A stretch of 64,000 nucleotides of DNA from NCBI RefSeq assembly GCF_005222675.1, contig NZ_STGE01000056.1, forward strand, positions 62,001 through 126,000, in the 5' to 3' direction. The notes below the pieces were generated by a model. The model did no database searches, was not told the DNA's origin, and saw only the letters and a program-made list of their open reading frames with translations. Below are positions 33,640 through 43,400 of the stretch, piece after piece (positions within the stretch are counted from its first letter, which is position 1; each line of letters starts with the position of its first letter). Source of the DNA: Mycolicibacterium sp. CR10 (GTDB lineage: Bacteria; Actinomycetota; Actinomycetes; Mycobacteriales; Mycobacteriaceae). The position numbers were made by a program, and so were the translations under genes.

Positions 33640-34349
33640 ATTCCGATCAACAGTCTCAGCGTGTCGAGCAGGTCGTGCAGCGGCTGCAGCGCGGCCGAGA
33701 GATCACCGCCGGTGAGATCGTCGAGCGAGGGCAACTCGAGTGCGGGCAGCGACAGCATCGACAGGAAGCCGCCCATGGCGCCGAGCAGGGAGAAGATCGG
33801 GCCGAGGCTCGACATGCCGTGCTCGCTGAGCTGTCGGGTGTTGTCCAGCGCCGTCTGCAGTGTCTCGGCCAACTCCGGGTTGTCCTCGGCATCGGCGAGC
33901 TTGATGCCCAGCTCGATCTGCTGGCCGACAACGCTGTCGAGGAGTTCGAGGACGCACTCGAGCGCGTCGGCGATCATGGTCAGCACGTCCTTGACGAACG
34001 AGCAGATGCCGACGGGCGACCATGCGGTGATGCACTCGAGCACCGGGCCGAACCGCTCACCGACCTCGATGGCCTTGTCCGCCATGCCGTACACGTCCGG
34101 TGCCGCCTTCGCGAACCCGACGATCGACTCCAGCAGGTTGAGCACGTTGACGAGGCACTCGGTGGCACCGAGGAACGGGCCCAGTTGCAGCATCAGGTTG
34201 AACGACACGGCGCACTGATCGGGCATCATCGCCGGGAGATCGGCTGTGGCGGTGAGCTTTCCACCGCCTGGAATGGTGATCGAACGCGACTGCGGCGCGG
34301 GCGGGAACGACGGCGGCGCCGGTCGGTCGGTGGCGGGCGGCACAGGCAT
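33627..34349 (-). CDS. Unidentified eCIS protein in the position of the PAAR spike tip
   Basis: 240 aa from an ATG at 34349 that overlaps the preceding stop. A proline-rich N-terminus (about 1-22) is followed by a short beta segment (SITIPGGGKLTATADLPAMM), then long amphipathic helices (FLGATECLVNVLNLLESIVG, IADALECVLELLDSVVGQQI) and a Leu-rich C-terminus ending in MCPC. Afp/PVC clusters place the PAAR-repeat tip (Afp10) between spike and gp25 genes; this protein has no PAAR repeat that I can see. It could be a spike-associated hub or chaperone, or a new kind of tip. Confidence 0.7.
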   Translation of the reverse strand: MPVPPATDRPAPPSFPPAPQSRSITIPGGGKLTATADLPAMMPDQCAVSFNLMLQLGPFLGATECLVNVLNLLESIVGFAKAAPDVYGMADKAIEVGERFGPVLECITAWSPVGICSFVKDVLTMIADALECVLELLDSVVGQQIELGIKLADAEDNPELAETLQTALDNTRQLSEHGMSSLGPIFSLLGAMGGFLSMLSLPALELPSLDDLTGGDLSAALQPLHDLLDTLRLLIGMCPC

Positions 34350-34855
34350 CAGATCGTCCCCGGCCCGGTCATGACGGATCGCCCGTTGATGTTGACGATG
34401 GGGGCCTGGATGTGCAGCTGGCCGACCCCCCGGATGAACATGCTGTCGTTGCTCATCTCGATGGTGTTGCCGATGCCGTCCTTGATGACAAGGCGGCCGA
34501 GCTTGCCCGACCCCGGTTCGGCGTCCTCGAACAGGATCAGGTGACCGTTGACCGAGCAGATCATCCGCTGCTCGACGCCCAGGGCGGGCGGGGCGTCGAC
34601 ACCGTTGTGCAGGAAGCCGATCACATACGGGTTGTCCACCGAGCTGCGGTCGAAGGCCACCAGGCACTCGTCCCCGACGACCGGGGTGAAGCGGAATCCG
34701 CGGTCGTTGCCGGCCATCGGCGTGGACACCGAGGCCCAGGAACTGTCCAGCGTTCCCGAGAAGGTGGGAAAAGACACGAACACGCGGCCCTGGTTCATCG
34801 GATCGTCGATCCGCTCGACCTGGGCGATCAGCACGCCGGCGACCTGGCCGTTCAC
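34349..34855 (-). CDS. gp5/VgrG-like spike protein (C-terminal half of Afp8)
   Basis: 168 aa from a GTG at 34855 that overlaps the stop of the gp27-like gene (GTGA). The first about 85 residues are the OB-fold of phage gp5/VgrG (VERIDDPMNQGRVFVSFPTF, then FRFTPVVGDECLVAFDR, NPYVIGFLHNG). The rest is beta-helical needle (LVIKDGIGNTIEMSNDSMFI, LHIQAPIVNINGRSV). It forms the puncturing spike under the tube. Afp8 is a single gp27-gp5 fusion; here the two halves are separate genes. Confidence 0.9.
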   Translation of the reverse strand: MNGQVAGVLIAQVERIDDPMNQGRVFVSFPTFSGTLDSSWASVSTPMAGNDRGFRFTPVVGDECLVAFDRSSVDNPYVIGFLHNGVDAPPALGVEQRMICSVNGHLILFEDAEPGSGKLGRLVIKDGIGNTIEMSNDSMFIRGVGQLHIQAPIVNINGRSVMTGPGTI

Positions 34856-36090
34856 GCCGCCACCCGGTGCTCGCGCCGACACGTGAACGACGTGCGGTAG
34901 CCGCTGTCGTCGATGGTGTGGGTCGACCCGGTGAGAAACCACATTCCGTCGAACGGAACCCCCACCTTGGCGACCTCGACGATGCTGCCCGCCCGTAGCA
35001 ACGGCTGTCCGACCGTGCTGCCTTCGCCGGTGACGACCTGAAGGAAGTTGTCGCGCAGCGCGCTGCGCACCGTCTGACGGGCCTGCCCCGCGGTGTGCAC
35101 CGCCTTCTCGGACAGGTCGCGTGTCGCGGTGGGGGCGACCGCCACCAGCGGGCGCAGGTCGGCGTTGAGCCCCTCGTCGCGCCACAGGTCCTGCAGGCTG
35201 TACTTGATCGGGACCTTCTTCTTGGCCCCGCGGTCCCAGAAGCTCAGCGTGACTTCGCTCAGCGTGGTCGTCGACAGGTTGACCGACGGCCGGAACTCAC
35301 TCAGCGAGGCGCCCCAGACCAGTCGGTACGGCCGGTCGGGCTCGCCCAACCGACGCCGGTCGGAGTCGGTCATCAGGTTGGACGGACCGAACCACACCAC
35401 CTTTTTCGACGGCGGCCCGCCGAAGCGGCCGACTTCGCGGAAGAGCACCACGTAGCCGCGTTCCTTCGCCCGGCGGGCCAGGAAGGCGATGTCCGTCTCG
35501 TTCGTCTGCGCGATCGACGGCTCGCCCTGTTCGATCTCCGACAGGCTCGAGGGGATGACGGGTTCGGCGCCGTTGCGGCCGATGACCTTGTCGGCCACCT
35601 CACCGTCGGTGATGCGGCCTTTGCCACCCCCCTTCGGCGGCGCCCAGTTGTGCGACACCGTGACCTTGCGGAAGGCGTCGAGCCCCGACAGCGCGCGCAC
35701 GGCGAGCGTGACACCGCCGTCGGACGAGTACGCGACGCTGACCGAGGCCACCCGGCCGGACAGCATCGCGGCCAGATCCCTTCCGTAGCCCATCCACAGC
35801 CGCACCCACGCTCCCGGCAGCAGTGAGAGTCGCGACCTGTCGGCCTGCCCGGGGAACAGATCGGTGTACCGCTTCGGACCCGGCCGCCAATCGCCGTTGG
35901 ACACCGTGAACTCGAACGAGTCCACCTGGTTCACCGAATCCTTGTAGGTCACCCGGCTGACGTCGTGCAGCACGTGGCTGAACGTCGGGGTGTCACCGGC
36001 GGGCCCCACCTCGATGCGGAACGCGGGCACATAGAACGACTCGACCGTCCCCGACGGGGTCTCGTAGAGCCAGCCCTGCTTGACCGTCAT
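34852..36090 (-). CDS. gp27-like hub protein, phage late-control D type (N-terminal half of Afp8)
   Basis: 412 aa from the ATG at 36090. Early beta-barrel signature (YVPAFRIEVG, DVSRVTYKDSVNQVDSFEFT), then GAWVRLWMGYGRDLAAMLSG and TNETDIAFLARRAKERGYVV, the second hub domain. It matches the VgrG N-terminal/late-control D fold that adapts the three-fold spike to the six-fold tube. Overlaps the LysM gene by 4 bp and the spike gene by 4 bp. Confidence 0.88.
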   Translation of the reverse strand: MTVKQGWLYETPSGTVESFYVPAFRIEVGPAGDTPTFSHVLHDVSRVTYKDSVNQVDSFEFTVSNGDWRPGPKRYTDLFPGQADRSRLSLLPGAWVRLWMGYGRDLAAMLSGRVASVSVAYSSDGGVTLAVRALSGLDAFRKVTVSHNWAPPKGGGKGRITDGEVADKVIGRNGAEPVIPSSLSEIEQGEPSIAQTNETDIAFLARRAKERGYVVLFREVGRFGGPPSKKVVWFGPSNLMTDSDRRRLGEPDRPYRLVWGASLSEFRPSVNLSTTTLSEVTLSFWDRGAKKKVPIKYSLQDLWRDEGLNADLRPLVAVAPTATRDLSEKAVHTAGQARQTVRSALRDNFLQVVTGEGSTVGQPLLRAGSIVEVAKVGVPFDGMWFLTGSTHTIDDSGYRTSFTCRREHRVAA

Positions 36091-36836
36091 GCGTCGACCC
36101 CCGCGGCCACCGCGACCACGGCGACGCCCCCGGCGTCGACCGGAGGGATGGCCAGAATGGTGCCCGCCGGGACTCGCCGCGGGTCGTCGATACCGTTGTG
36201 CGCGGCGATGGCTCGCCAGTCCGAGGTCCGGCCGAGCACCGAGGCCGCGATCCCCGACAGCCGCTCGCCGCGCAGCACGATGTGGCGGTGGGTGCGGTCG
36301 GGTGAGGCCAGCCGCAGTTGGCGCACCTGCGTGGCCAGGGACCGGTACTCGCGCAGCACCATCGTCAGCGTGGCGCGCAGCGGCACTCCTTTCGGACTGA
36401 AAAGGGAGTAGTCCTGCTGGATGCTCTCGATGACGCCGACGAAGTGGTCCTGGCGCTGGCTCGGGTCCTCGGGTAGTTGAGAGCCGGGGAACTTGCGGCC
36501 CCACACGAAGCGCACCACCGGGGGTGCGTGGGTAGGCGCGTGCACCATGACGAGGTTGACGAACGCGTCGGTCTTCTCGGTGACCCCCTTGGCGAGCGGA
36601 CCCATGCCGTCGTCGGTGGAATCGAAGAACAGTTTGACCGTGAGCTTGGCCGCCTGTCCGCGGACGAACTGCTGCAGCGGTACAGCGAGCCCCGGCACCG
36701 GCACCTCGCCGAGTTGCACCCCTTTGGTGATCGACAGGTCCCCGGGGTTGAACATGACCTTGATGCGCGCACCGGCCGCGGTTTCGCCGTCGGGCTCCAT
36801 GCGCTGGATGTAGGCGCGCAGTGGCTGGACTTTCAC
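36087..36836 (-). CDS. LysM-domain tube-initiator/baseplate adaptor (Afp7-like)
   Basis: About 249 aa from a GTG at 36836 that overlaps the preceding stop (GTGA); an ATG at 36848 is the alternative. N-terminal beta domain: AGARIKVMFNPGDLSITKGV, VKLFFDSTDDGMG, FVGVIESIQQDYSLFSPKGV. The C-terminal about 50 residues are a LysM (HIVLRGERLSGIAASVLGR, then DWRAIAAHNGIDDPRRVPAG). LysM-tipped proteins link hub and tube in Afp, PVC and T4 (gp53) type baseplates. The LysM may also contact peptidoglycan. Confidence 0.9.
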   Translation of the reverse strand: MKVQPLRAYIQRMEPDGETAAGARIKVMFNPGDLSITKGVQLGEVPVPGLAVPLQQFVRGQAAKLTVKLFFDSTDDGMGPLAKGVTEKTDAFVNLVMVHAPTHAPPVVRFVWGRKFPGSQLPEDPSQRQDHFVGVIESIQQDYSLFSPKGVPLRATLTMVLREYRSLATQVRQLRLASPDRTHRHIVLRGERLSGIAASVLGRTSDWRAIAAHNGIDDPRRVPAGTILAIPPVDAGGVAVVAVAAGVDA

Positions 36837-37015
36837 GGCCGCCCCCATCCGCCGTCGGCGCTGCGCTCGCGGGCGTCCCACGCCTTGGCCGCCTCGTCCT
36901 CCCGGAGCGCGGAGCGCACCGCCGCGACGATGCCGCGCAGCACGGCCGGGTCGAGCAGCGCGTCGTCGACGACGATCTCGACCGTGCTCTGCAGCTCGTT
37001 GACCACTACATCCAT
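36833..37015 (-). CDS. Small eCIS protein (DUF5908-like position)
   Basis: 60 aa from the ATG at 37015 (MDVVVNELQS), with GGGGAG just upstream; a GTG at 37036 overlapping the previous stop is possible. One short strand (STVEIVVDD) then an amphipathic helix (VLRGIVAAVRSALREDEAA). Afp/PVC clusters have a similarly small gene between tube and LysM genes. Family assignment is by position and size only. Confidence 0.75.
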   Translation of the reverse strand: MDVVVNELQSTVEIVVDDALLDPAVLRGIVAAVRSALREDEAAKAWDARERSADGGWGRP

Positions 37016-37032
37016 CCCGCTCCCCGTACCTC

Positions 37033-37539
37033 TCACACCGGTGAGAACAGACCCCCGCCGGTCTGCACGTCCAGGCCCTCGTGGGCGATCTCCAATGACT
37101 CGATGGCGAGTTCGTTCGTGCGGGCGTTCAGCGTCGGGCCGGTCCAGTGCACCGGCAGCCCACGGATGAAGCGCCAGTACAGGAGCGGGTTGCGCTGTGA
37201 ATCCATCAGCACGATCAGCCCGTCACGGCGCTTGCCGCGGCCCGACGCAAACGACGAGTACCAGCGCCACATCTCCGCGGACACCCCGACGCCGCGCGAG
37301 AGTGTGATGTTGCCCCAGGTCAGGCGAGTAGGGAACTTGCGGATGCGGTCGTTGAGGCCACCTTCGGCCCACTCCTGCAGCTGCAGGCTGGCGTCCAGCC
37401 CGCGGCATTCGCTGAAGCCCGCATCGACGGTCACCTTCTTGCCGGTGATGGCCCCGCCGATGGCCATCACCGCGGACGTGGCGTCGATGAGCCGGACCGC
37501 GAAGTTGAATCCGGCGACGGGATCCTTGCGGCCGGCCAT
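37033..37539 (-). CDS. Second inner-tube protein (T4 gp19/Hcp-like, Afp5-like)
   Basis: 168 aa from ATG at 37539. Typical tube motifs: DPVAGFNFAVRLID, GFSECRGLDASLQLQEWAEG, RLTWGNITLSRGVG, and the C-terminal GPTLNARTNELAIESLEIAH with EGLDVQ. This protein is longer than the other tube protein by 22 residues, mostly in the N-terminal half. In Afp-type systems the special tube proteins near the baseplate differ from the main tube. It overlaps the start of the sheath gene by 1 bp. Confidence 0.92.
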   Translation of the reverse strand: MAGRKDPVAGFNFAVRLIDATSAVMAIGGAITGKKVTVDAGFSECRGLDASLQLQEWAEGGLNDRIRKFPTRLTWGNITLSRGVGVSAEMWRWYSSFASGRGKRRDGLIVLMDSQRNPLLYWRFIRGLPVHWTGPTLNARTNELAIESLEIAHEGLDVQTGGGLFSPV

Positions 37540-39977
37540 CAGATCCGCCCGTAGGAGAAGTCGGCCGGCGGCATGGCAGCAGCGGATGCGGGGCCGTACA
37601 GCCGCACCTCGTCGCGCGTCCGCCCGACGCGGAACACCACGAACTCGGCCGGGACGACCGGTGCCACGCCGACGTCGGCGAGCAACAGCCCCTCGGCGAG
37701 CTGCGCGGCAGGATTGTTCGTGTCGTCGCACACGACGAAGAACGACTCCTCGGGCGTGGCGCCCGCCAATCCGCCTGCCTCCCAGACCGCTTCGAGCAGT
37801 CCGGCGATTCCGATGCGCAGCAGCTCGCGGGTCGTGCGGTCGGCGGGCTCGAACACCGCCCACTGCGAACCGGTGAGGATCGCCTCCTCGATCATGCACA
37901 GCAGTCGGCGCACGTTGACGTGGCGCCACTGCGGGTCGCTGGACATCGTCCGGGTCCCCATGGGCCGGATGCCCCGGCCCGGAAGCGGCACGATCGCGTT
38001 GATTCCCTCCCCGTTCAGCAGACCGTGCGTCGCCTCGTCGACGCGGGCCTGCACCTGATGCACGTTGAAAAGTGCCACGTTGGCCGGCGGCTTGTGCACG
38101 CCGACGTCGAGATCACCTTTGGCGTACACCCCGGCCATGTGCCCACCCGGAGGGACCGCCCGCAGACCGGACCCGATCGGGTCCACCAGCAGCAGCCACG
38201 GGTGGTAGAGCGCCGCGAAGGCGGTGTCGAAACGGCGTCGCCAGCCGCGTACCCACGCCAGCGCCTCCATCGGACCGCCGGTGGTGGCGGGCGCTTCGAG
38301 CACACAGACGCGGTCGCGGAGCTGCTCGCATCCCTCGACCATCGCCTGCTGGATCGCGTACGTGTCCTCGGCGTGGAATGCCGGCGGCCGTTCCGCGGGC
38401 GGCGGGGCGGGCTCGGGTGCGCGCGGGTCGAACGGTTCCGGCAGGTCGGCCACCCCGGTGACCAGGTCACATGGCGGCCGGGTCGGCGGTGCGCACGGGT
38501 CGGGCGGTGGCGGGGCGGGCAGCAGCACGGGTTCGGCGCCCGGGCGCAGGTGTGCGTCGGGGACGACGACGATCGCCACCTCGTCGACCCGGGCCAGCGC
38601 GGCCAGCCCGACGGGTGCGGCACCGGTGTCGCCGATGAGGTCGGCCGGCCTGGTGGCGGCCAACCCGTCACCGCCGCCGGTGAGGCGCGTGGTGGCCGGT
38701 GACACCACCAGGGCTTCGGGGTCGTCGCCGTCGGCGACGACGTCGACAGCCAGCAGTGTGGGGGCGGCCAGCGCCACCGCGGTCGACACGTGTCGCGGAT
38801 GCTCAGCGATGAGCGAGAGGCCGCCGAGGGCGAGGACGACCTGGCCGGCGATGGTCGCGCTCAGCGACAGGTCGATACGTGTCGCGGTGAACGGCATGCC
38901 CCGATCGAAGCCCGGAGGTGTTGTCCGCCAATGTAATTCGCGCCGAACGACGTCCACCGACGCGACGATGGCGTGCATGGGCCGCGGGTGACCCGGCTGC
39001 ATCAGACGAACCAGGTCACCGGGACCGAAACCCTGCACGTCGAGGAGTCGGACGAGACCGGGCCCGGGCGGCTGGGCCACCCGGTCGTCGCCGGCCGACG
39101 CCACGCCCTCCACGCTGGACACCGCGACCGTCAGACCGTCGCCCCACGACCCTTCGGTGCCTGCCGAGACGGTGAGCGCGTCCGCACCGGCATCCGATAG
39201 GTAACCGGCCGACGAGCAGGTGGCCCCGGTGGTCAGCTCGATGCCACCGTCGGCCGCCAGCGTCGGGTCGAGCGGCGTTTCCCAGGAGAGCGTCGACCCG
39301 GCCACCGACGCGATGCGCGCGACGACGCGCTGCACCGTCGCGGGCTGCACGATCTGGACGACGGCACCCACGTCGAAACCGGCGATGGACGAGACCAGCA
39401 ACGACATGCGGTCGGCGGGCTGTCCCGGTCCGGCGACGGTCCGGGTGGCCGTTCGGCCCGGCACGGTCAAGAAAGCGGGCCGGTCCAGGTCGATCGCACC
39501 GGGAAGAGCCGCCGTCCACGACAGCCGCCCGGTCACGGGGTCGACGCCGGCCACGGTCACGGTGGCGGTGGTCGCGGGCACGTCCCGAGAAATCCATACG
39601 ACCGCACCGGGCACGAAGCCTTCGGCGGGGATCAGCGCACTCGTCGCACCGGATCCGTCGAGCGGGACCGCCGGGTCGAGGCGAGTCGCCGACGCTGCGG
39701 CGGCGGCCCGCACGACGTGGCAGCGCACCCCACCGTTTTGGAAGAAGGCACGTACCGCGTAGCCGAGGTGACCATGCGGCCAGAGGCCGCCGAAGACGCT
39801 CTCGAACTGCCGCCACGACTCGATCGCCACCGGCGTCCCCACGGGCCCGCGCGGCGCCACCCCGACGAAACCGGTGACGTCGGTGCGCAACCCGACGATC
39901 GGCGGCGCGCCGAGGTCGACGGCCTCGAAGCGGACGCCGGGTGCAGTTGCGGCAACGGATGCGATCATGGGTGTCAC
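37539..39977 (-). CDS. Sheath protein, 812 aa, with large beta insertion
   Basis: 812 aa from a GTG at 39977 (GTGA overlap with the preceding tube gene); MIASVAATA at 39968 is the alternative. N-terminal sheath motifs: DLGAPPIVGLRTDVTGFVGV, FESVFGGLWPHGHLGYAVRA, FFQNGGVRCHVVRA. The conserved contractile core returns after about residue 600: GMGTRTMSSDPQWRHVNV-type sequence (actual RPMGTRTMSSDPQWRHVNV), RLLCMIEEAILTGSQWAVFE, VVPAEFVVFRVGRTRDEVRL. Between lie about 350 residues of Val/Thr/Pro-rich strands, absent from short sheath proteins such as Afp2. These probably decorate the outside of the particle. Confidence 0.92.
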   Translation of the reverse strand: MTPMIASVAATAPGVRFEAVDLGAPPIVGLRTDVTGFVGVAPRGPVGTPVAIESWRQFESVFGGLWPHGHLGYAVRAFFQNGGVRCHVVRAAAAASATRLDPAVPLDGSGATSALIPAEGFVPGAVVWISRDVPATTATVTVAGVDPVTGRLSWTAALPGAIDLDRPAFLTVPGRTATRTVAGPGQPADRMSLLVSSIAGFDVGAVVQIVQPATVQRVVARIASVAGSTLSWETPLDPTLAADGGIELTTGATCSSAGYLSDAGADALTVSAGTEGSWGDGLTVAVSSVEGVASAGDDRVAQPPGPGLVRLLDVQGFGPGDLVRLMQPGHPRPMHAIVASVDVVRRELHWRTTPPGFDRGMPFTATRIDLSLSATIAGQVVLALGGLSLIAEHPRHVSTAVALAAPTLLAVDVVADGDDPEALVVSPATTRLTGGGDGLAATRPADLIGDTGAAPVGLAALARVDEVAIVVVPDAHLRPGAEPVLLPAPPPPDPCAPPTRPPCDLVTGVADLPEPFDPRAPEPAPPPAERPPAFHAEDTYAIQQAMVEGCEQLRDRVCVLEAPATTGGPMEALAWVRGWRRRFDTAFAALYHPWLLLVDPIGSGLRAVPPGGHMAGVYAKGDLDVGVHKPPANVALFNVHQVQARVDEATHGLLNGEGINAIVPLPGRGIRPMGTRTMSSDPQWRHVNVRRLLCMIEEAILTGSQWAVFEPADRTTRELLRIGIAGLLEAVWEAGGLAGATPEESFFVVCDDTNNPAAQLAEGLLLADVGVAPVVPAEFVVFRVGRTRDEVRLYGPASAAAMPPADFSYGRI

Positions 39978-40414
39978 CGCAGCCGCAGGCCCTCGTGCGC
40001 GATCTCGAGCTTCTCGACCGCGACTTCGTTGTTCTTGGCATTCAGCGTCGGCGCCTCGTATTTGACCGGCCAGCCGTTCTCGAACCGCCATTCGGCGACG
40101 CGCTGGCGGAGTTCGTCCATCAGCACGATCGCACCGTTGCGCCGGTCGACGCGGCCGTTGAGAATGGCCAGCCGCCACTCCCAGAGCACCCGGGTCTTCG
40201 CCTTGCCCTTCGACAGCACGATGTTCGACTGTTTGTAGAGGCCGGGCAGCTTGCGGTTGGTCAGCGGAACGTCGGTGCCCTCGCGGTACTCGATCACGTC
40301 ACCGTCGGTCATCAGGCCGGTCACCTCGCTGAAGCCCGCAACCGCGATGCCGTTGATGTCGACGACGAAGTTGAAGCTGCGGAACGGGTCCTCCCGGACT
40401 CCGGTTTCTGGCAT
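39974..40414 (-). CDS. Main inner-tube protein (Afp1-like)
   Basis: 146 aa with GGAGG before its ATG. Clear tube family: DPFRSFNFVVDINGIAVAGF, SEVTGLMTDGDVIEYREGTD, LTNRKLPGLYKQSNIVLSKG, and the C-terminal APTLNAKNNEVAVEKLEIAH. The length matches Afp1/Pvc1 (about 150 aa). It lies directly between the two sheath genes, so each sheath gene is followed by one tube gene. Confidence 0.95.
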   Translation of the reverse strand: MPETGVREDPFRSFNFVVDINGIAVAGFSEVTGLMTDGDVIEYREGTDVPLTNRKLPGLYKQSNIVLSKGKAKTRVLWEWRLAILNGRVDRRNGAIVLMDELRQRVAEWRFENGWPVKYEAPTLNAKNNEVAVEKLEIAHEGLRLR

Positions 40415-40417
40415 GGT

Positions 40418-43400
40418 TTATCCCTCCTCGAGGGCGCTGCCGCCCTGCCATTGGCTGATGCGGACGACGACGAACTCGGCGGGCCGGACGGGGCAGATGC
40501 CGACCTCGGCGATGAACCGACCCGCCTCGATGTCGGGCACACTCATCGTCGAGCTGTCGCACTTGACGTAGAACGCCTCCTCGGCGGTTGCGCCGAACAG
40601 CGCGCCGCTGCGCCACACCAGCGTCAGGAAGTCGCTGATCGTGCGCTCGGCCTGGGCCCACAGGTTCTGGTCGTTGGGCTCGAACACCACCCACTGCAGC
40701 CCGATGTCGAGCGACTTCTCGACGTAGTTGAACAGCCGGCGGACGTTGACGTAGCGCCACGCGGGATCGCTGCTGATGACGCGCGCGCCCCAGCTGCGCA
40801 GACCGCGGAAGTTGGATCGGAAGTCGCGCAGCACGTTGATGTTCACCGGGAACGGGTTGAGCAGGTCGTGCTCCCCCTTGGTGACGATGCGCTGGAAGCC
40901 GAGGATCCCCGACACGACCTCGTTGGCGGGGGCTTTGTGCACCCCGCGCGTGACATCGGTGCGGGCGTAGACCCCAAGCACGTGGCCCGACGGCGGAATG
41001 GACAACTGCCCGGGCAGCGCCGGGTTGGGCGGGAACGGATGAGTGATCCGCAGCCATGGCCAGTAGAGCGCGGCGTACTTGCTGTCGTATTGCTGGCGCT
41101 GGGCGGTGACGTCGACGATCGTCGCGCCCGTCGGTTCGGGGCCCGACTCGGAGTCCAGGACGGCGAACCGATAGCGGTCGAGCTCGCAGTTCAGGATCAC
41201 TGCGTTGGCCACGTCCGGGTCGGTGCGACCCGGCACCGCGACGATGCTGATGTCGTCCTCGTTGTTGAGCGCGAAAGTGCCGGTGCGATGCGACGGTTCG
41301 ACGTTGTCCTGTCCGACATACAGCGCGGCGTTGACGGCGGCGATGTCGTCGTCACCACCGGACAGCGGTCGGCCGACCGAACGTCGGCGGCCGCCGGGCA
41401 GCACCTCGTAGATCAGGTCGGGGCCGACCCGAATCGCGGTTTGGCTGCTGTCGGGGAAGGCGGGGTCGTCGACCCGGACGAGGTTCGACTCGCCTTCGGG
41501 CCTGCGGTCCCACAGCCGCGGCGCACCGTCGACCTGGCCGACGACCCGCCCGACGTAGCGGCTGTGGCGATCGTCGAGCGTCAGCCCGCGGTGTGTCTCG
41601 CTGGCCACGATCCGCTCGGCGCCGGGGACGGACGGGTTGGCAGCGCCGGTCTTGACCCAGTCGATCGCCAACTTGAACTCACGGCTGCGCACGACCATCC
41701 CCGCGGTCGCCGCGAATCCCAACGGTGGGTCGAACACGACCCGGCCACCCTGGATGGCGCCGACCTTGCCCACCCGAGGTAGCCCGGTGGCGTCCATGTG
41801 GTCGACCGGCTCGCCCACCGCATGGGTGCGCTGGAGCGGGGTGTCGACCGTGAGGATCCAGTCGTTGGGGTTCGGGCCCGCGGCGATCGCGGTGAGCCGG
41901 TGGGTCTCGCTGTCGGTGCGCCCGACGCGGATCCATTCACCGGCGGCCAGAACGCCTTGGGCCCGTACGTGCATCTGAGTGTCGCCCGGCTGGACGAACC
42001 CGACGAGGGTGGTGCTGAAGTCGAGCAGCTCGACGAGCGTGCCGGGCTCGACGCCGGTCAGCGAGGCCAGCGGCGTCGGGCCGGGAACCGTCTGGGTCAC
42101 TGTGGTGTCGACGGCCGACATCGGCTCCTCGTCGACGCGGACACGTAGCTCGTCACCCCAGCGGCCGCGATCCAGCGCGCGCAGGCTCAGCAGCGCCTCG
42201 CGCAGCCCGACACCGAGCCCCGCGCCGTGTGATGCGGTCGCCGCGCCGGTGAGCGGCAGAATCGCCCCGGCCTGGTCGGCCCCCAGTTCGGCGATCTCGC
42301 GGTCTCCGGGCGCCCCGAAGATCACCAACCAGCCTGCGGCGAATGCAGCAGCGCCGAGCAGCACCGTCGTCGCGCCCGCCGCGGCGTGTTCGAGCAGCAC
42401 CGTGTCGGCGACGGGTTGCGGATCGACGTCCTGCGCGGCGGCGTGGTCGAGCCGCAGCGGGTCGAGCAGGTCGAGGATGTTGTTCGGTCCGTCCACGGCG
42501 CGCAGCTGGCCGTATTCACCTGTCGGCCCCGCAGGTCCGATCCGCACCCAGTCGCCCGCGGTCAGGGCGCCAACCCCGGTGACGCGGAGCCGGGTGTCGC
42601 CCGCGACGGCGTTCTGCGTCAGCGTGCCGACGGCGCCACCCGCCGCCCCCGGGTCGAGTACGACCGCGACTTCGCCGGCCTCGTGGGCGGTGGTCAGCCG
42701 GCCCCGCACGGCAACCGCCGCCGGGGCGACGGTCGTGTAGTAGGCGGCGTGCCCGGTCGGGTCGATCAGCCGGACGACGTTCGTGCCGAGCGGTGCGCCG
42801 TCGAGCACGACGAGCGCGTCGCCCTGCACCACGCCGCGCAGCAAGTCGACGGGGGCACCGTTGGTGACGGGCGCGCCGAGGCGCACGACGTGAACTCCGG
42901 CGGGGTGGTCATGGGCCAACCGATCACGCAGGCGCAGGCTGTTGTCCGACGGGTCGGCTGGGACCGCCGCGATCTCGACGATCTCGGTGTACGGGTCGGC
43001 GAATTCGCCGATGCGCAGCAACTGACCCGCGGCGAACGGATCGGTACCGGGCCGGGCGTCGACGACGATGCGGCTCGAACCCGCGACGGCCCGCTCGTGC
43101 AGCGGCTCGTCGTACTGGAGTCCGGCGGCGCCGTCCCAGCCTGCGGTGTCGATCGCCTGGGCTTGCGTCGTCACCAGCGCGGCCGACGCGACCGGCCCCC
43201 ACAGGCCGACGGCGTGGGTGGCCAGCGTGCCCAGCGAAGCCCCGTTGACCGTCACGTATTCCGTGTTCCTGCCGTCGTCGATGCGCAGGATCTCGCCACC
43301 GGCGAGCCCGCCCGCGGCGATGAGCACGACGTTCTGGTCGCCGTCGCGCACCTGGGCGAGCAGCCAGGACGAAAACGCCGTCGGATTGCCCTGGGTCATC

